Shown here: piece by piece, positions 35,664 to 44,825 of the stretch
Layout of the letters: every line of letters starts with the position of its first letter
Numbering within the stretch: position 1 is the first letter of the stretch
DNA from: Hydrogenophaga sp.
GTDB lineage: Bacteria > Pseudomonadota > Gammaproteobacteria > Burkholderiales > Burkholderiaceae_C
Direction of reading: 5' to 3'
Assembly (NCBI RefSeq): GCF_030651625.1
Contig: NZ_JAUSCF010000024.1
Coordinates: 1 to 64,000, forward strand
Length of the DNA stretch: 64,000 bases
Made by a program: the position numbers and the translations under genes
The notes under the pieces: model-generated
Told to the model about the DNA's origin: nothing
The model's database searches: none
Seen by the model: only the letters and a program-made list of their open reading frames with translations

Positions 35664-36638
35664 TCAGAGCACGCCGATGGAGCGCATCAGAAACAGGGTG
35701 TAGCCCAGGTAAATTGCCACCAGCACCGCACCCTCCACGCGGTTGACGCGACCAGGTTTCCCCCGCCATCCCCAGCCCATGACGAACAGAAGCAGCGTCA
35801 GGCCAGCCATCACGCTGAAGTCGCGCGAAAGTACCTCGGTGACCACTTCCATGGGGGCGATGGCGCTGGCGATACCCACCACCGCGAGGGTATTGAACAG
35901 GTTCGACCCCAGTACGTTGCCCAAGGCGATGTCATGTTCGCCCTTGCGGGCGGCGGCCACGCACGAAGCCAGTTCCGGTAGCGAAGTGCCTACAGCGACC
36001 ACCGTGAGCCCGATGATGAGATCGCTCACGCCCAGCGATTGGGCAATGGCCACCGCGCCCCAGACCAGCAGACGCGAGCTCGCGATCAGCACGAGCAGCC
36101 CCACAGCCAGCCACATCAGCGCGCGCGGCAGCGGCATCGCATGGGCTTGCAACTCGGTTGAGGTTTCAAATGCCAGTGCATCGTTGCCACTGCGCATGCC
36201 CACGACAATCGACCAGGTCATGAGCACGGCGAACACGCCGAGCAGGACCGCACCATCCATGCGGCTGAGCGCGCCATTCCATGCCAGCACACCGGCAAGC
36301 GCGGTCACAGCCGCCAGAATGGGAAGCTCTTTGCGCAAGATGAGCGAGTGCACCGTGATCGGGTTGACCAGTGCCGTGATACCCAGGATCAGCGCGATGT
36401 TGGCGATGTTCGATCCCCAGCCGTTGCCCAGGGCAAGGCCTGGATTGCCTTGCAAGGCGGCGTTGGTGGAAACGACCATTTCCGGGGCAGAGGTGCCAAA
36501 CCCCACGATCACCATGCCGACCAGCAACGGCGGTACCGAGAAGTGGGTCGCTGTGGCAGAAGCCCCTTCCACGAAACGGTCGGCGCTCCAGACCAGCAGG
36601 GCAAGCCCGGCGAGCACAGCGAGAGTTGGCATCAGCAT
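35664..36638 (-). CDS. Calcium/sodium antiporter (CaCA family, YrbG-like)
   Basis: This 324-residue membrane exchanger has ten helices in two inverted halves carrying the alpha repeats VGFGTSAPEMVVSTNAALQG and VAVGTSLPELASCVAAARKG, each with the ion-binding Glu, followed by LGNGWGSNIANI and LGNVLGSNLFNTL. The start at 36638 has GGAG 6 bp upstream. Confidence 0.93.
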   Translation of the reverse strand: MLMPTLAVLAGLALLVWSADRFVEGASATATHFSVPPLLVGMVIVGFGTSAPEMVVSTNAALQGNPGLALGNGWGSNIANIALILGITALVNPITVHSLILRKELPILAAVTALAGVLAWNGALSRMDGAVLLGVFAVLMTWSIVVGMRSGNDALAFETSTELQAHAMPLPRALMWLAVGLLVLIASSRLLVWGAVAIAQSLGVSDLIIGLTVVAVGTSLPELASCVAAARKGEHDIALGNVLGSNLFNTLAVVGIASAIAPMEVVTEVLSRDFSVMAGLTLLLFVMGWGWRGKPGRVNRVEGAVLVAIYLGYTLFLMRSIGVL

Positions 36639-36704
36639 GAAGAACTCCGTCTGGCGGGTTTGGCCTGGGCAGGGGCCATCAACAGAATCAAGGGCGAGCA
36701 ACAG

Positions 36705-36738
36705 AAAAGGCCGCACAACGGGTGTTGTGCGGCCTTTT
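36705..36738 (-). terminator. Rho-independent terminator of tRNA-Leu
   Basis: The perfect stem AAAAGGCCGCACAAC / GTTGTGCGGCCTTTT with a 4-nt loop (GGGT) begins 8 bp after the tRNA 3' end on the minus strand. It has T/A runs on both sides. Confidence 0.88.
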
Positions 36739-36745
36739 CAAGGTC

Positions 36746-36832
36746 TGGTGCCGGGGGCCGGAATCGAACCGGCACGGTGTCTCCACCGGCAGATTTTGAA
36801 TCTGCTGCGTCTACCAATTTCGCCACTCCGGC
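36746..36832 (-). tRNA. tRNA-Leu (CAA)
   Basis: The minus strand is a type II tRNA with a long variable arm (CCGGTGGAGACACCG region). The anticodon stem-loop GCAGATTCAAAATCTGC carries CAA and reads UUG. D loop AAATTGGTAGAC, T arm GGTTCGATTCC and encoded CCA are present. One acceptor-stem position looks mismatched (A6-C67). Confidence 0.93.
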
Positions 36833-36869
36833 AGGTGTGAGAATCCGAAATTATGGCACAGTGCAGCGT

Positions 36870-37772
36870 ATGAAATACCCAACGATCGAAGACGCTATCG
36901 GCAAGACGCCCCTGGTGGCCCTGCAGCGCCTGGGCGCTGCCGACAACGCGGCGCGAGGCAATGTGTTGCTGGGCAAACTGGAGGGCAACAACCCGGCGGG
37001 ATCGGTTAAAGACCGACCAGCGCTGTCCATGATCCAGCGCGCCGAGGAGCGCGGGGAGATTCAGCCGGGCGACACCTTGATCGAAGCCACGTCGGGCAAC
37101 ACCGGTATTGCGCTGGCAATGGCAGCAGCCATCAAGGGCTACCGCATGGTGCTGATCATGCCGGAGGACCTGTCCATCGAGCGTGCGCAGACGATGAAGG
37201 CTTTTGGAGCAGAACTCATCCTCACGCCCAAGAGCGGTGGCATGGAGTCCGCCCGCGACCTGGCCGACAGGATGGCACGCGAAGGCAAGGGCAGGGTGCT
37301 GGACCAGTTTGCCAACGAGGACAACCCCCGCATCCACTACGAGACCACAGGGCCTGAACTGTGGGAGCAGACCGGCGGGCGCATCACCCACTTCGTGAGC
37401 GCCATGGGCACCACCGGCACCATCACTGGGGTGTCGCGTTTCCTGAAAGAGAAGAATCCGGACATCCGCATCATTGGTGCGCAGCCCAGCGAGGGGTCGC
37501 GCATTCCGGGCATCCGCAAGTGGCCACAGGAATACCTTCCCAAAATCTACGATGCCTCACGCGTGGACGAGCTGGTGTACGTGAGTCAATCTGACGCTGA
37601 GGACATGTGCCGCCGATTGGCGCGAGAAGAAGGCATTTTTGCCGGCATCTCGGCGGCGGGCGCCTGCTGGGTGGCCATGCAGGTGGCGCAACGGGTGGAA
37701 AACGCCACCATCGTGTTCATCGTCTGTGATCGGGGCGACCGGTATCTGTCCACGGGTGTGTTTCCGGCGTGA
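36870..37772 (+). CDS. cysM: Cysteine synthase B
   Basis: This 300-residue PLP enzyme makes cysteine from O-acetylserine and sulfide or thiosulfate. The PLP Lys lies in NNPAGSVKDRPALSMI (about residue 47), the substrate loop is EATSGNTGIALAM, and the phosphate loop is AMGTTGTITGVSRFL. NNPAGSVKDRPA and KWPQEYLPKIYD favour CysM over CysK. The start at 36870 is used because the longer ORF-track start would read through tRNA-Leu. Confidence 0.94.
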   Translation: MKYPTIEDAIGKTPLVALQRLGAADNAARGNVLLGKLEGNNPAGSVKDRPALSMIQRAEERGEIQPGDTLIEATSGNTGIALAMAAAIKGYRMVLIMPEDLSIERAQTMKAFGAELILTPKSGGMESARDLADRMAREGKGRVLDQFANEDNPRIHYETTGPELWEQTGGRITHFVSAMGTTGTITGVSRFLKEKNPDIRIIGAQPSEGSRIPGIRKWPQEYLPKIYDASRVDELVYVSQSDAEDMCRRLAREEGIFAGISAAGACWVAMQVAQRVENATIVFIVCDRGDRYLSTGVFPA

Positions 37773-37782
37773 TTCGGATCAC

Positions 37783-37930
37783 CCCCTGCGCCGCTTCGCG
37801 GCTTCCCCCCTCTCTTGCGCGCCTTTGGCGCTTGGAGGGGGGACGGCATCTTGGGCCGGCGAAGCCGTCCCTTGCTGCCCTTGGACTTGGCGCTGCCGCA
37901 GTTCGCTGCGGCCGCGCTCCGGAGCGGTGA
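37783..37930. repeat. Intergenic palindromic repeat
   Basis: The family modules are CACCCCCTGCGCCGCTTCGCG, a pyrimidine block, CCTTTGGCGCTTGGAGGGGGG and the stem GGGCCGGCGAAGCCGTCCC. A further palindrome, GCCGCAGTTCGCTGCGGC, closes it. It occupies most of the gap between cysM and the Nudix gene. Confidence 0.68.
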
Positions 37931-37939
37931 GGTCATGAG

Positions 37940-38473
37940 ATGAGTGTTGATTACAAGTACTGCCCGATGTGTGCCTCGCCTCTGAAAATGCTGGGGCAGG
38001 AGGAAGACGGGGGCTTCAAGGAGCGGTTGCGTTGTGCAGGCTGTGGATTCACGCACTGGAACAACCCCACGCCGGTGCTGGCGGCGATTCTGGAACTGAA
38101 TGGCCAGGTTCTGCTGGCCCGCAATGCGGCCTGGACTTCCCGCATGTTCGGCCTGATCACCGGGTTCATGGAAGCGGGTGAAACGCCCGAAGAGGGCATT
38201 TGCCGCGAAATCGCGGAGGAGACCAGTCTTCGGGTAGACAAGCTGCAACTGGTGGGCGTGCACGATTTCCAGCGCATGAACCAGATCATCATCACCTACC
38301 ACGCGGTGGCTCACGGTGAGGTGCGCCTGTCCCCCGAGCTGGTCGAATACAAGCTGCTGGCACCCGCGCAGGTGAAATGCTGGCGGGCGGGCACCGGGCT
38401 GGCGCTGGCCGACTGGCTTCGTTCGCGCGGACATGAGCCGCAGTTCATGGAAGATTTTTCGTCGGGAGCCTGA
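37940..38473 (+). CDS. Nudix hydrolase with N-terminal zinc ribbon
   Basis: This 177-residue protein has a zinc ribbon (CPMC near residue 8 and CAGC near residue 33). The Nudix box GFMEAGETPEEGICREIAEE lies at about residues 75-94, with the REUXEE core intact but TS in place of the usual xG after EE. The layout resembles NudC-like NADH pyrophosphatases in short form. The substrate is probably a nucleotide diphosphate derivative (inference). Confidence 0.88.
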   Translation: MSVDYKYCPMCASPLKMLGQEEDGGFKERLRCAGCGFTHWNNPTPVLAAILELNGQVLLARNAAWTSRMFGLITGFMEAGETPEEGICREIAEETSLRVDKLQLVGVHDFQRMNQIIITYHAVAHGEVRLSPELVEYKLLAPAQVKCWRAGTGLALADWLRSRGHEPQFMEDFSSGA

Positions 38474-38515
38474 GGCCCGGCGACGCTTAGAATCACGCCT
38501 TTCAAGGAAACTTTC

Positions 38516-38743
38516 ATGCACGTCAACAAAGAGCTTGATGCCCGTGGCCTGAATTGCCCGCTGCCCATACTGAAGGCAAAAAAAGCACTTGCCGACATGA
38601 CCACCGGCCAGGTGCTTCGCGTGATCTCGACGGACGCTGGGTCTGTGCGTGATTTTCAGGCCTTTGCCAAGCAGACCGGCAACGAGCTGGTCGAACAGCA
38701 GACCGTGGGCGGCGATCACATTTCCGTGCTCAAACGCCGCTGA
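38516..38743 (+). CDS. TusA/SirA family sulfurtransferase
   Basis: This 75-residue protein has the CPxP motif in LDARGLNCPLPILKAKKAL; Cys near residue 14 carries persulfide sulfur for tRNA 2-thiolation or other sulfur relay. Length and fold pattern are typical. It is 42 bp downstream of the Nudix gene and 40 bp before the hydroxyacid-dehydrogenase-like gene, so probably in one unit. Confidence 0.92.
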   Translation: MHVNKELDARGLNCPLPILKAKKALADMTTGQVLRVISTDAGSVRDFQAFAKQTGNELVEQQTVGGDHISVLKRR

Positions 38744-38782
38744 CCTCAGCGTGCATCACTTGCTTGCAGGCTGAATCAAACC

Positions 38783-39820
38783 ATGGAAGTACTCCTGGTC
38801 GATCCATTGGTGCCGGAGGCATTGGCATGGCTTCAGGAGCGGCACGATGTAAGTTTCAGGCCGGAGTTGGCCGACGACACCACTGAGCTGCGCAAGCACA
38901 CCTACAAGACCCGGGCCATCGTTTTGCCGCCCTATGTCGTGGTGTCGCAAGAACTTCTGAATTTTTCTCCAAAATTGGAGGTGGTGGCGCGCATGCAGGT
39001 GTCCGCCGACAACACCGACCTGGAAGCCTGCGCGCGCCGCCAGGTGCGCGTGGTGCAGGCGCGCAGTGCCACGGTGCGCTCCAATGCGGAATACATCCTC
39101 TACGGCTTGCTGATGCTGTACCGCAGGGGCATGGTGAGCGCCCTGCTGGGGCGCAAGCTCTCGCAGATCCGCATGGGGCGGGAACTGGCGGGCAGCACGG
39201 TGGGCCTGCTGGGGCTGGCGCCGGTGGCGCACACGCTCGCACCCATGTTGCGCAGCCTGGGTGTGCGCCTGGTGGGCTACGACCCGGCGGTCCATCACGC
39301 TGCTCCCATCTGGGACAAGCTGGGTGTCGAGCCTGTCACCGTGCATGAATTGCTGGGCCGTTCAGACGCGGTTTCTTTGCAGGTGGTGTACGCCTCGCGC
39401 TTCCGGGGCTGGATCAACGAGCGCATGCTCAGTCACTGCAAGCCGGGACAGCTGTGGGTGGGGGTGAGCCGCTCTTCGCTGTTTGAACCGGAAGCCTTGG
39501 CGCTGGCGCTCTCTGATGGACGCATCGATGCTTGTCTGCTCGATGGCGCCAGCCCCCAGTTCGCCGCCGAGGGCACACCTTTGCATGGAGCGGCCAATCT
39601 GCATCTGACACCCCGGCTGGGTTCCCACACACGGGAAGCCAAGCTTCGGGCAAGCTGGTACGTGGCCCACCGAATTCATGAAACGCTGACGCCTTCCATA
39701 CACAGAGATGTGCCACAAAGCGACTTTTCCGCACTCGACAGCCTGGATTTCGCCGATCCGGAAGGTCCGCCATCGATGACACCTTCGCAGTGGGATTCGC
39801 TGGCGGTACAGAAGCAGTAG
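38783..39820 (+). CDS. Degenerate D-2-hydroxyacid dehydrogenase-like protein
   Basis: This 345-residue protein follows the PGDH/2-hydroxyacid dehydrogenase plan (VLLVDPLVPEALAWLQ; ATVRSNAEYILYGLLMLYR; GRELAGSTVGLLGLAPVAHT). Key positions are altered: the NAD loop lacks the final Gly (GLAPVA), and the region normally reading TPHIGG is TPRLGSHT, so the catalytic His is Arg or displaced. The Arg site is VGVSRSSLFEPEAL. A non-catalytic or altered-substrate role is likely. The C-terminal ~35 residues are an acidic extension. Confidence 0.8.
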   Translation: MEVLLVDPLVPEALAWLQERHDVSFRPELADDTTELRKHTYKTRAIVLPPYVVVSQELLNFSPKLEVVARMQVSADNTDLEACARRQVRVVQARSATVRSNAEYILYGLLMLYRRGMVSALLGRKLSQIRMGRELAGSTVGLLGLAPVAHTLAPMLRSLGVRLVGYDPAVHHAAPIWDKLGVEPVTVHELLGRSDAVSLQVVYASRFRGWINERMLSHCKPGQLWVGVSRSSLFEPEALALALSDGRIDACLLDGASPQFAAEGTPLHGAANLHLTPRLGSHTREAKLRASWYVAHRIHETLTPSIHRDVPQSDFSALDSLDFADPEGPPSMTPSQWDSLAVQKQ

Positions 39821-39827
39821 GCTGAAA

Positions 39828-39942
39828 CACCCCCCGCGCCGCAGTGCGGCTTTTCCCTCTGGAAGGAGGACGGTAGCTTAGGCCCGGCTCAGACGGTTCC
39901 CCGGTACATCTTGATGGCGTGCCTGTGGGCGGCAGGGATGGG
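39828..39942. repeat. Intergenic palindromic repeat, degraded copy
   Basis: The modules ACACCCCCCGCGCCGCAGTGCG, CTGGAAGGAGGACGG and GGCCCGGCTCAGACGGTTCCC are a shorter, diverged version of the copies at 13417 and 37783. It lies between convergent genes; no gene is seen. Confidence 0.55.
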
Positions 39943-42843
39943 TCAATTCAGGCGGCCCAATTGTTCCCGCACCTTGGCCAGTGTGGCCGTGAAGTCCGCC
40001 ACGCGCTTTTTCTCCTGATCGATCACCGCTGGCGGGGCCTTGGCCACGAAGGCTTCGTTGGCGAGCTTGCCGTTGGCCTTGGCGATCTCGCCTTCAAGCC
40101 GGGTGGCTTCCTTGCCCAGTCGGGCTTTTTCAGCCGCCAGGTCGATCTCCATGAACAGGCACAGGCGCGCTTCGCCCACCACCGCCACCGGGGCGGCCTG
40201 TGCGGCGGCGGCCCAACTGGCTTCGTCGTCGAACACCCGCACCTCGTTGAGTTTGGCCAGGGCTTGCAGCACCGGGCCCGCGGCGCGCATGAAGTCGGCG
40301 TCGCCCACGGTGTACAGCGGCAGGCGCGTGGCAGGCGACACATTCATTTCACCGCGCAGCGCGCGGCAGGCGTCGACCAGCGACTTCAGCTTGACGACGT
40401 GTGCGATGGCGGCTTCATCGATCTTGCTGGGCTGGCTCTCCGGGTAGCGCGCCACGCTGACCGATTCACCTGGCAGGCCGGCCACCGGTGCGACTTTCTG
40501 CCATAGCTCTTCGGTGATGAACGGAATGACGGGGTGCGCCAGGCGCAGGATGGCTTCCAGCGTGCGGATCAGCGTGCGGCGGGTGGCGCGCTGCTGCGAT
40601 GCGTCGCCGGTCTGGATCTGCACCTTGGCGATTTCCAGGTACCAGTCGCAGAACTCGTTCCAGACGAAGTCGTAGATGGTGTTGGCCACGTTGTCCAGCC
40701 GGTACTCGGCGAAGCCCTTGGCCACCTCGGCTTCCACTTTCTGCAGCACCGAGCTGATCCAGCGGTCGGCCTGGCTGAAGCTCAGGTAGCCGTGGAAGGG
40801 CTGGTCGACGGCACATTCTTCCTTGGTGTGGTCCTTCAGACCGCAGTCTTGCCCCTCGCAGTTCATGAGCACGAACCGTGAGGCGTTCCAGAGCTTGTTA
40901 CAGAAGTTTCGGTAGCCTTCACAACGCTTGCTGTCGAAGTTGATGCTGCGGCCCAGTGAAGCGAGCGCGGCAAAGGTGAAACGCAACGCGTCGGCACCGT
41001 AGGCTGGTATACCTTCGGGAAATTCCTTTTCGGTCTGCTTGCGCACCTTGGGTGCGGTCTCGGGCTTGCGCAGGCCGGTGGTGCGTTTGTCCAGCAGGGC
41101 GCTGAGGTCGATACCGTCGATCAGGTCCACCGGGTCGAGCACGTTGCCTTCGCTCTTGCTCATCTTCTGACCTTGCGCGTCGCGCACCAGGCCGTGGATG
41201 TAGACGTGCTTGAACGGCACGCGGCCGGTGAAATGGGTCGTCATCATGATCATCCGGGCCACCCAGAAGAAGATGATGTCGTAGCCGGTGACCAGCACGC
41301 TGCTGGGAAGGTACAGGTTGTAGTCTTCGGTTGCGCCTTCCTTCTGATTCGGCCACCCCATGGTGCTGAAGGGCACCAGGGCGGATGAATACCAGGTATC
41401 GAGCACGTCAGGATCGCGCATGAGCACTTTGCCCGGTGCCTGTGCCTGCGCCTCGGCTTCGTTGCGCGCCACGATCACGTCGCCATCTTCGGTGTACCAG
41501 GCCGGAATCTGATGGCCCCACCAGAGCTGGCGGCTGATGCACCAGTCCTGGATGTTGTTCATCCACTGGTTGTAGGTGTTGACCCAGTTCTCGGGCACGA
41601 AGGTCACTTCGCCCGATTGCACGGCGGCAATGGCCTTGTCGGCAATGGAGGTGCCGCTGGTGTTCTTCTCGTTGCCCTTGGACTGCATGGCCACGAACCA
41701 TTGATCGGTCAGCATGGGTTCGATCACCTGACCGGTGCGGGCGCAGCGCGGCACCATGAGCTTGTGTTTTTTCACTTCAACCAGCAAGCCGGCGGCTTCG
41801 AGGTCGGCCACCACGGCCTTGCGGGCCACGAAGCGGTCGAGGCCACGGTATTTTTCGGGCGCGTTGTCATTGATGGTGGCGTTGAGTGCCAGCACGCCGA
41901 TGATGGTCAGGTTGTGGCGCTGTCCCACGGCATAGTCGTTGGCATCGTGCGCGGGCGTGACCTTGACCACGCCGGTGCCGAAGGCGCGGTCCACATAGTC
42001 GTCGGCAATGACCGGAATATCTCGGTCGCACAGTGGCAGCTTCACCATCTGTCCGATCAGGTGGATGTAGCGTTCGTCTTCCGGGTGCACCATCACGGCC
42101 ACGTCGCCCAGCATTGTTTCCGGGCGGGTGGTGGCCACGGTCAGCGTGCCGCTGCCATCAGCGAGTGGGTAGGCGATGTGCCATAGAAAGCCGTCTTCTT
42201 CTTCACTCTCCACTTCCAGGTCAGACACCGCCGACATCAGCACCGGGTCCCAGTTCACCAGGCGCTTGCCGCGATAGATCAGGCCTTGTTCGTACAGGCG
42301 CACAAAAGTCTCGGTCACCACGGTGGAGAGTTTGTCGTCCATGGTGAAATACTCGCGGCTCCAGTCCACCGAGTCGCCCATGCGGCGCATCTGCGTGGTG
42401 ATGGTGTTGCCGCTTTCTTCCTTCCATTCCCAGACCTTGGCGACGAAGTTCTTGCGCGCCTCGGTGGGTGTGGGCCCCATCTCGTGGCGGCTGATGCCTT
42501 GTGCCTGCAACTGGCGCTCCACCACGATCTGCGTGGCGATGCCGGCGTGGTCGGTGCCTGGCACCCAGACCGTGTTGTGCCCGCGCATGCGGTGATACCG
42601 CGTGAGGCTGTCCATGATGGTCTGGTTGAACGCGTGGCCCATGTGCAGCGTGCCGGTCACATTGGGCGGGGGCAGCTGGATCGCGAACGAGGGCGCCCCT
42701 GCCTCGGCTACACCGGTGCCCCGGAAGCCGGCACGGCCATGGCCTTTCTGTTCCCAGAAAGGGCCCCACTGGGCTTCGATGGCGGCGGGTTCGAAGGACT
42801 TCGACAGGCTGTCGAGTCCGGGCTGGGCGGGCGTTTGGGACAT
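39943..42843 (-). CDS. valS: Valyl-tRNA synthetase
   Basis: This 966-residue class Ia synthetase charges tRNA-Val. The HIGH-type motif is [16 protein letters not shown] (about residues 59-74), the CP1 editing domain has [15 protein letters not shown], the KMSKS motif is [16 protein letters not shown], and the C-terminal coiled coil ([20 protein letters not shown]) is intact. The start at 42843 is used; the ORF-track start at 43248 would read through the IS element end. Confidence 0.96.
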   Translation of the reverse strand: MSQTPAQPGLDSLSKSFEPAAIEAQWGPFWEQKGHGRAGFRGTGVAEAGAPSFAIQLPPPNVTGTLHMGHAFNQTIMDSLTRYHRMRGHNTVWVPGTDHAGIATQIVVERQLQAQGISRHEMGPTPTEARKNFVAKVWEWKEESGNTITTQMRRMGDSVDWSREYFTMDDKLSTVVTETFVRLYEQGLIYRGKRLVNWDPVLMSAVSDLEVESEEEDGFLWHIAYPLADGSGTLTVATTRPETMLGDVAVMVHPEDERYIHLIGQMVKLPLCDRDIPVIADDYVDRAFGTGVVKVTPAHDANDYAVGQRHNLTIIGVLALNATINDNAPEKYRGLDRFVARKAVVADLEAAGLLVEVKKHKLMVPRCARTGQVIEPMLTDQWFVAMQSKGNEKNTSGTSIADKAIAAVQSGEVTFVPENWVNTYNQWMNNIQDWCISRQLWWGHQIPAWYTEDGDVIVARNEAEAQAQAPGKVLMRDPDVLDTWYSSALVPFSTMGWPNQKEGATEDYNLYLPSSVLVTGYDIIFFWVARMIMMTTHFTGRVPFKHVYIHGLVRDAQGQKMSKSEGNVLDPVDLIDGIDLSALLDKRTTGLRKPETAPKVRKQTEKEFPEGIPAYGADALRFTFAALASLGRSINFDSKRCEGYRNFCNKLWNASRFVLMNCEGQDCGLKDHTKEECAVDQPFHGYLSFSQADRWISSVLQKVEAEVAKGFAEYRLDNVANTIYDFVWNEFCDWYLEIAKVQIQTGDASQQRATRRTLIRTLEAILRLAHPVIPFITEELWQKVAPVAGLPGESVSVARYPESQPSKIDEAAIAHVVKLKSLVDACRALRGEMNVSPATRLPLYTVGDADFMRAAGPVLQALAKLNEVRVFDDEASWAAAAQAAPVAVVGEARLCLFMEIDLAAEKARLGKEATRLEGEIAKANGKLANEAFVAKAPPAVIDQEKKRVADFTATLAKVREQLGRLN

Positions 42844-42954
42844 GGTGGGGATCCGGGGATAGTGGCGGGGGTGCGGGTGGATTGGCCCGCTCCCGGCTGG
42901 GAAACCCTCGATTTTACGGGGCGTGCCTTGCTGGCTAGCGCTGAGGATTCCGTT

Positions 42955-43019
42955 GTCTGTGTGTTTTGTCTTTCGTGGCGTGCCGGGTCTCGCCCCGGCG
43001 GGCGAGTTACCTTTCTTTG
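42955..43019. repeat. Left arm of a mosaic palindromic repeat
   Basis: GTCTTTCGTGGCGTGCCGGG, CTCGCCCCGGCGGGCGAG and GTTACCTTTCTTTG mirror sequence on the far side of the IS (CAAAGAAAGGTAAC at 44322 and CCCGGCACGCCACGAAAGG near 44757). Such blocks are common between Comamonadaceae genes. The element was split by the IS481 insertion. Confidence 0.65.
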
Positions 43020-43025
43020 CGTCGC
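43020..43025. repeat. Target-site duplication, left copy (CGTCGC)
   Basis: CGTCGC directly borders the left IS end and is repeated exactly at 44316-44321 directly after the right end. Confidence 0.75.
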
Positions 43026-43075
43026 TGTATGGACCGGAGACATAGGAAACAGGTGTGCGGAGACATAGGAAACAC
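43026..43075. repeat. Left terminal inverted repeat of the IS
   Basis: It begins TGTATGGACCGGAGACATAG. Within the 50 bp the block GGAGACATAGGAAACA occurs twice in direct orientation, likely two transposase-binding sites. Confidence 0.9.
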
Positions 43076-43107
43076 TTTTCTTGCGCGAACAGCGCAAGGA
43101 GAGCCCT

Positions 43108-44256
43108 ATGCCCTGGACACCGAGAGCCCTGATGGACATCAAACGCGAGTTTCTGGAACTGGCCCTCCAGGAGGGTGCCAACCGTCGAGAACTGTGCCGC
43201 CGCTTCGGCATCAGCCCCAAGACTGCTTACACCCTGCTGGCTCGGCATGAGCAGGAAGGTGTTGCCGCCCTGGTGCCACGCTCAAGAAAGCCGAACAACA
43301 GCCCCTCGCGCAGCTCAACCGAGGTGGAGCGCGCCGTGGTTGAGCTGCGTGCTCAGCACCCCGGCTGGGGTGGTCGCAAGATCGCGCGGCGCTTGAGCGA
43401 GCTCGGGCTTCTCAACGGGCCACCCCCGAGCACCGTCACCTCCATCCTGCACCGCCATGGCTTGATCTCTTGCGAGGCCACCCAGGCCGCCCAGCACTGG
43501 ATCCGTTTCGAGCACGATCAGCCCAATGCGCTGTGGCAAATCGACTTCAAGGGCGACTTTGCCACCCACCAGGGCAAGTGCTATCCCTTGACTCTGCTGG
43601 ATGACCACTCCCGTTTCAATCTTGCGCTGCAAGCCTGCGCGAATGTGAGGACCTCCAGCGTGCAACCTCATCTGGCAGCTGTGTTCCAGCGCTACGGCCT
43701 GCCTGCACGGATCAACGCCGACAACGGTGCGCCTTGGGGCAGTCCGAGCTCGCCGGGGCAAAGCTTGAGCGAGTTAAGCATCTGGCTCATACGTCTTGGC
43801 ATACATGTGAGCCACAGCGCGCCCTACCACCCCCAAACCAACGGCAAGGTCGAGCGCTTTCACGGCTCCTTGAACACGGAAGTGCTGGCTGGGCGCAGCT
43901 TTATCAGCCTGGAGCAGGCGCAAACCGCGTTCACGCACTGGCGAGGTGTGTACAACCACGAGCGCCCGCACGATGCGTTGAATCTTCAGACGCCAGCCAA
44001 GCGCTACCGAACCAGTCCGATTCCATATGCGCAGACACTACCGGAGATTGAATACCCCACGGGGGACACCGTGGTCACGGTGAGCTGGGACGGGCAAGCC
44101 AGCTTCAAAGGGCACAAGATCAAGGTCTCCAGCTCCTTGCTCAAGCTGCCCATCGCGTTCCGAGCAGATCACGAGCGCGATGGCGTCTACGATGTGTTCT
44201 TCTGCCACCAGCGCTTCATGCGCCTGGATTTGAACCGCTTGACCACCGCTTCCTGA
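43108..44256 (+). CDS. IS481-family transposase
   Basis: This 382-residue protein has two N-terminal HTH domains ([20 protein letters not shown], about 22-41; [13 protein letters not shown]) and an rve-type DDE catalytic core. The acidic residues are visible in [19 protein letters not shown] and [11 protein letters not shown]. The C-terminal tail has [13 protein letters not shown]. The start is ATG 43108, with AAGGAGA 5 bp upstream; the track start at 43081 is a TTG without support. Confidence 0.95.
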   Translation: MPWTPRALMDIKREFLELALQEGANRRELCRRFGISPKTAYTLLARHEQEGVAALVPRSRKPNNSPSRSSTEVERAVVELRAQHPGWGGRKIARRLSELGLLNGPPPSTVTSILHRHGLISCEATQAAQHWIRFEHDQPNALWQIDFKGDFATHQGKCYPLTLLDDHSRFNLALQACANVRTSSVQPHLAAVFQRYGLPARINADNGAPWGSPSSPGQSLSELSIWLIRLGIHVSHSAPYHPQTNGKVERFHGSLNTEVLAGRSFISLEQAQTAFTHWRGVYNHERPHDALNLQTPAKRYRTSPIPYAQTLPEIEYPTGDTVVTVSWDGQASFKGHKIKVSSSLLKLPIAFRADHERDGVYDVFFCHQRFMRLDLNRLTTAS

Positions 44257-44265
44257 GACTTCGAG

Positions 44266-44315
44266 GTGTTTCCTATGTCTCCGCACACCTGTTTCCTATG
44301 TCTCCGGTCCATACA
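44266..44315. repeat. Right terminal inverted repeat of the IS
   Basis: This is the exact reverse complement of the left 50 bp, ending CTCCGGTCCATACA. The doubled internal block is also present here. Confidence 0.9.
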
Positions 44316-44321
44316 CGTCGC
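44316..44321. repeat. Target-site duplication, right copy (CGTCGC)
   Basis: It matches 43020-43025. Removing the IS and one copy restores a 14-bp stem GTTACCTTTCTTTG / CAAAGAAAGGTAAC with CGTCGC as the loop. Confidence 0.75.
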
Positions 44322-44800
44322 CAAAGAAAGGTAACCCAAAGAAAGGCGACCCTGCTGCCAGTGACCCCTGCGCTGCGCTCCGGGGCAACCTGTGGTGCTC
44401 GCAGCGGGCGGGGTCCGTGCAAACTCGGCTATCGCCTCAAACATGCACGGCCTTTATTCCGCCCGCTGCTGCGCTCCTCGGCACCGGCAGAAGGGGCCCG
44501 AATGCGGGATCGGGCTCCCCCTCGAACAAAAGCCCCTGCATCAGGAGAAGGCCCTTTCTGCGCGAGCCGAGGAGCGCAGGCCTGGGCGGATGAAGGGCTG
44601 CGCATGTCTGAGCGCAGCGAGTTTGCGCAGACCCCGCCCTGGGTGAGCACCGCAGGGTGCCCGTAGCGCAGCGCAGGGTCTCGCGCAGCAGGGGTCGTTT
44701 TCATTGCCTGCTTTCTTTGTCGACACAAAGAAAGCAGGTGCGCCGCCGGGCGCACATCCCGGCACGCCACGAAAGGAAAAACACAGCGACAACGCAACAA
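44322..44800. repeat. Mosaic intergenic repeat, right part
   Basis: About 480 bp hold no supported gene; the ORF-track entries here are low-complexity readings. Visible structure includes CAAAGAAAGGTAACCCAAAG, GC-rich palindromic stretches (CGCTGCGCTCCGGGG), and a second perfect 14-bp stem CCTGCTTTCTTTGT / ACAAAGAAAGCAGG around CGAC near 44706-44738. The right end is the inverted arm CCCGGCACGCCACGAAAGG. I recognise the style as a common, poorly described Comamonadaceae intergenic element. Confidence 0.6.
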
Positions 44801-44825
44801 TACCAACCCGAGAGCCACCCGGCCC

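Larger units (their letters stand above)
43026..44315 (+). mobile_element. IS481-family insertion sequence, intact
   Basis: This 1290-bp element has 50-bp terminal inverted repeats that appear identical, one intact transposase gene and a 6-bp duplication CGTCGC. Identical ends and an intact reading frame point to recent or active transposition. It lies in the valS-DUF2783 intergenic region and breaks no gene. Confidence 0.92.

Noticed and set aside
36348-36869. Upstream extension of cysM in the ORF track
   Set aside because: It reads through tRNA-Leu and the antiporter gene; the family start MKYPTIEDAIGKTPL is at 36870.
42844-43248. Upstream extension of valS in the ORF track
   Set aside because: It would pass through the IS end and repeat arm; synthetase homology starts at 42843.
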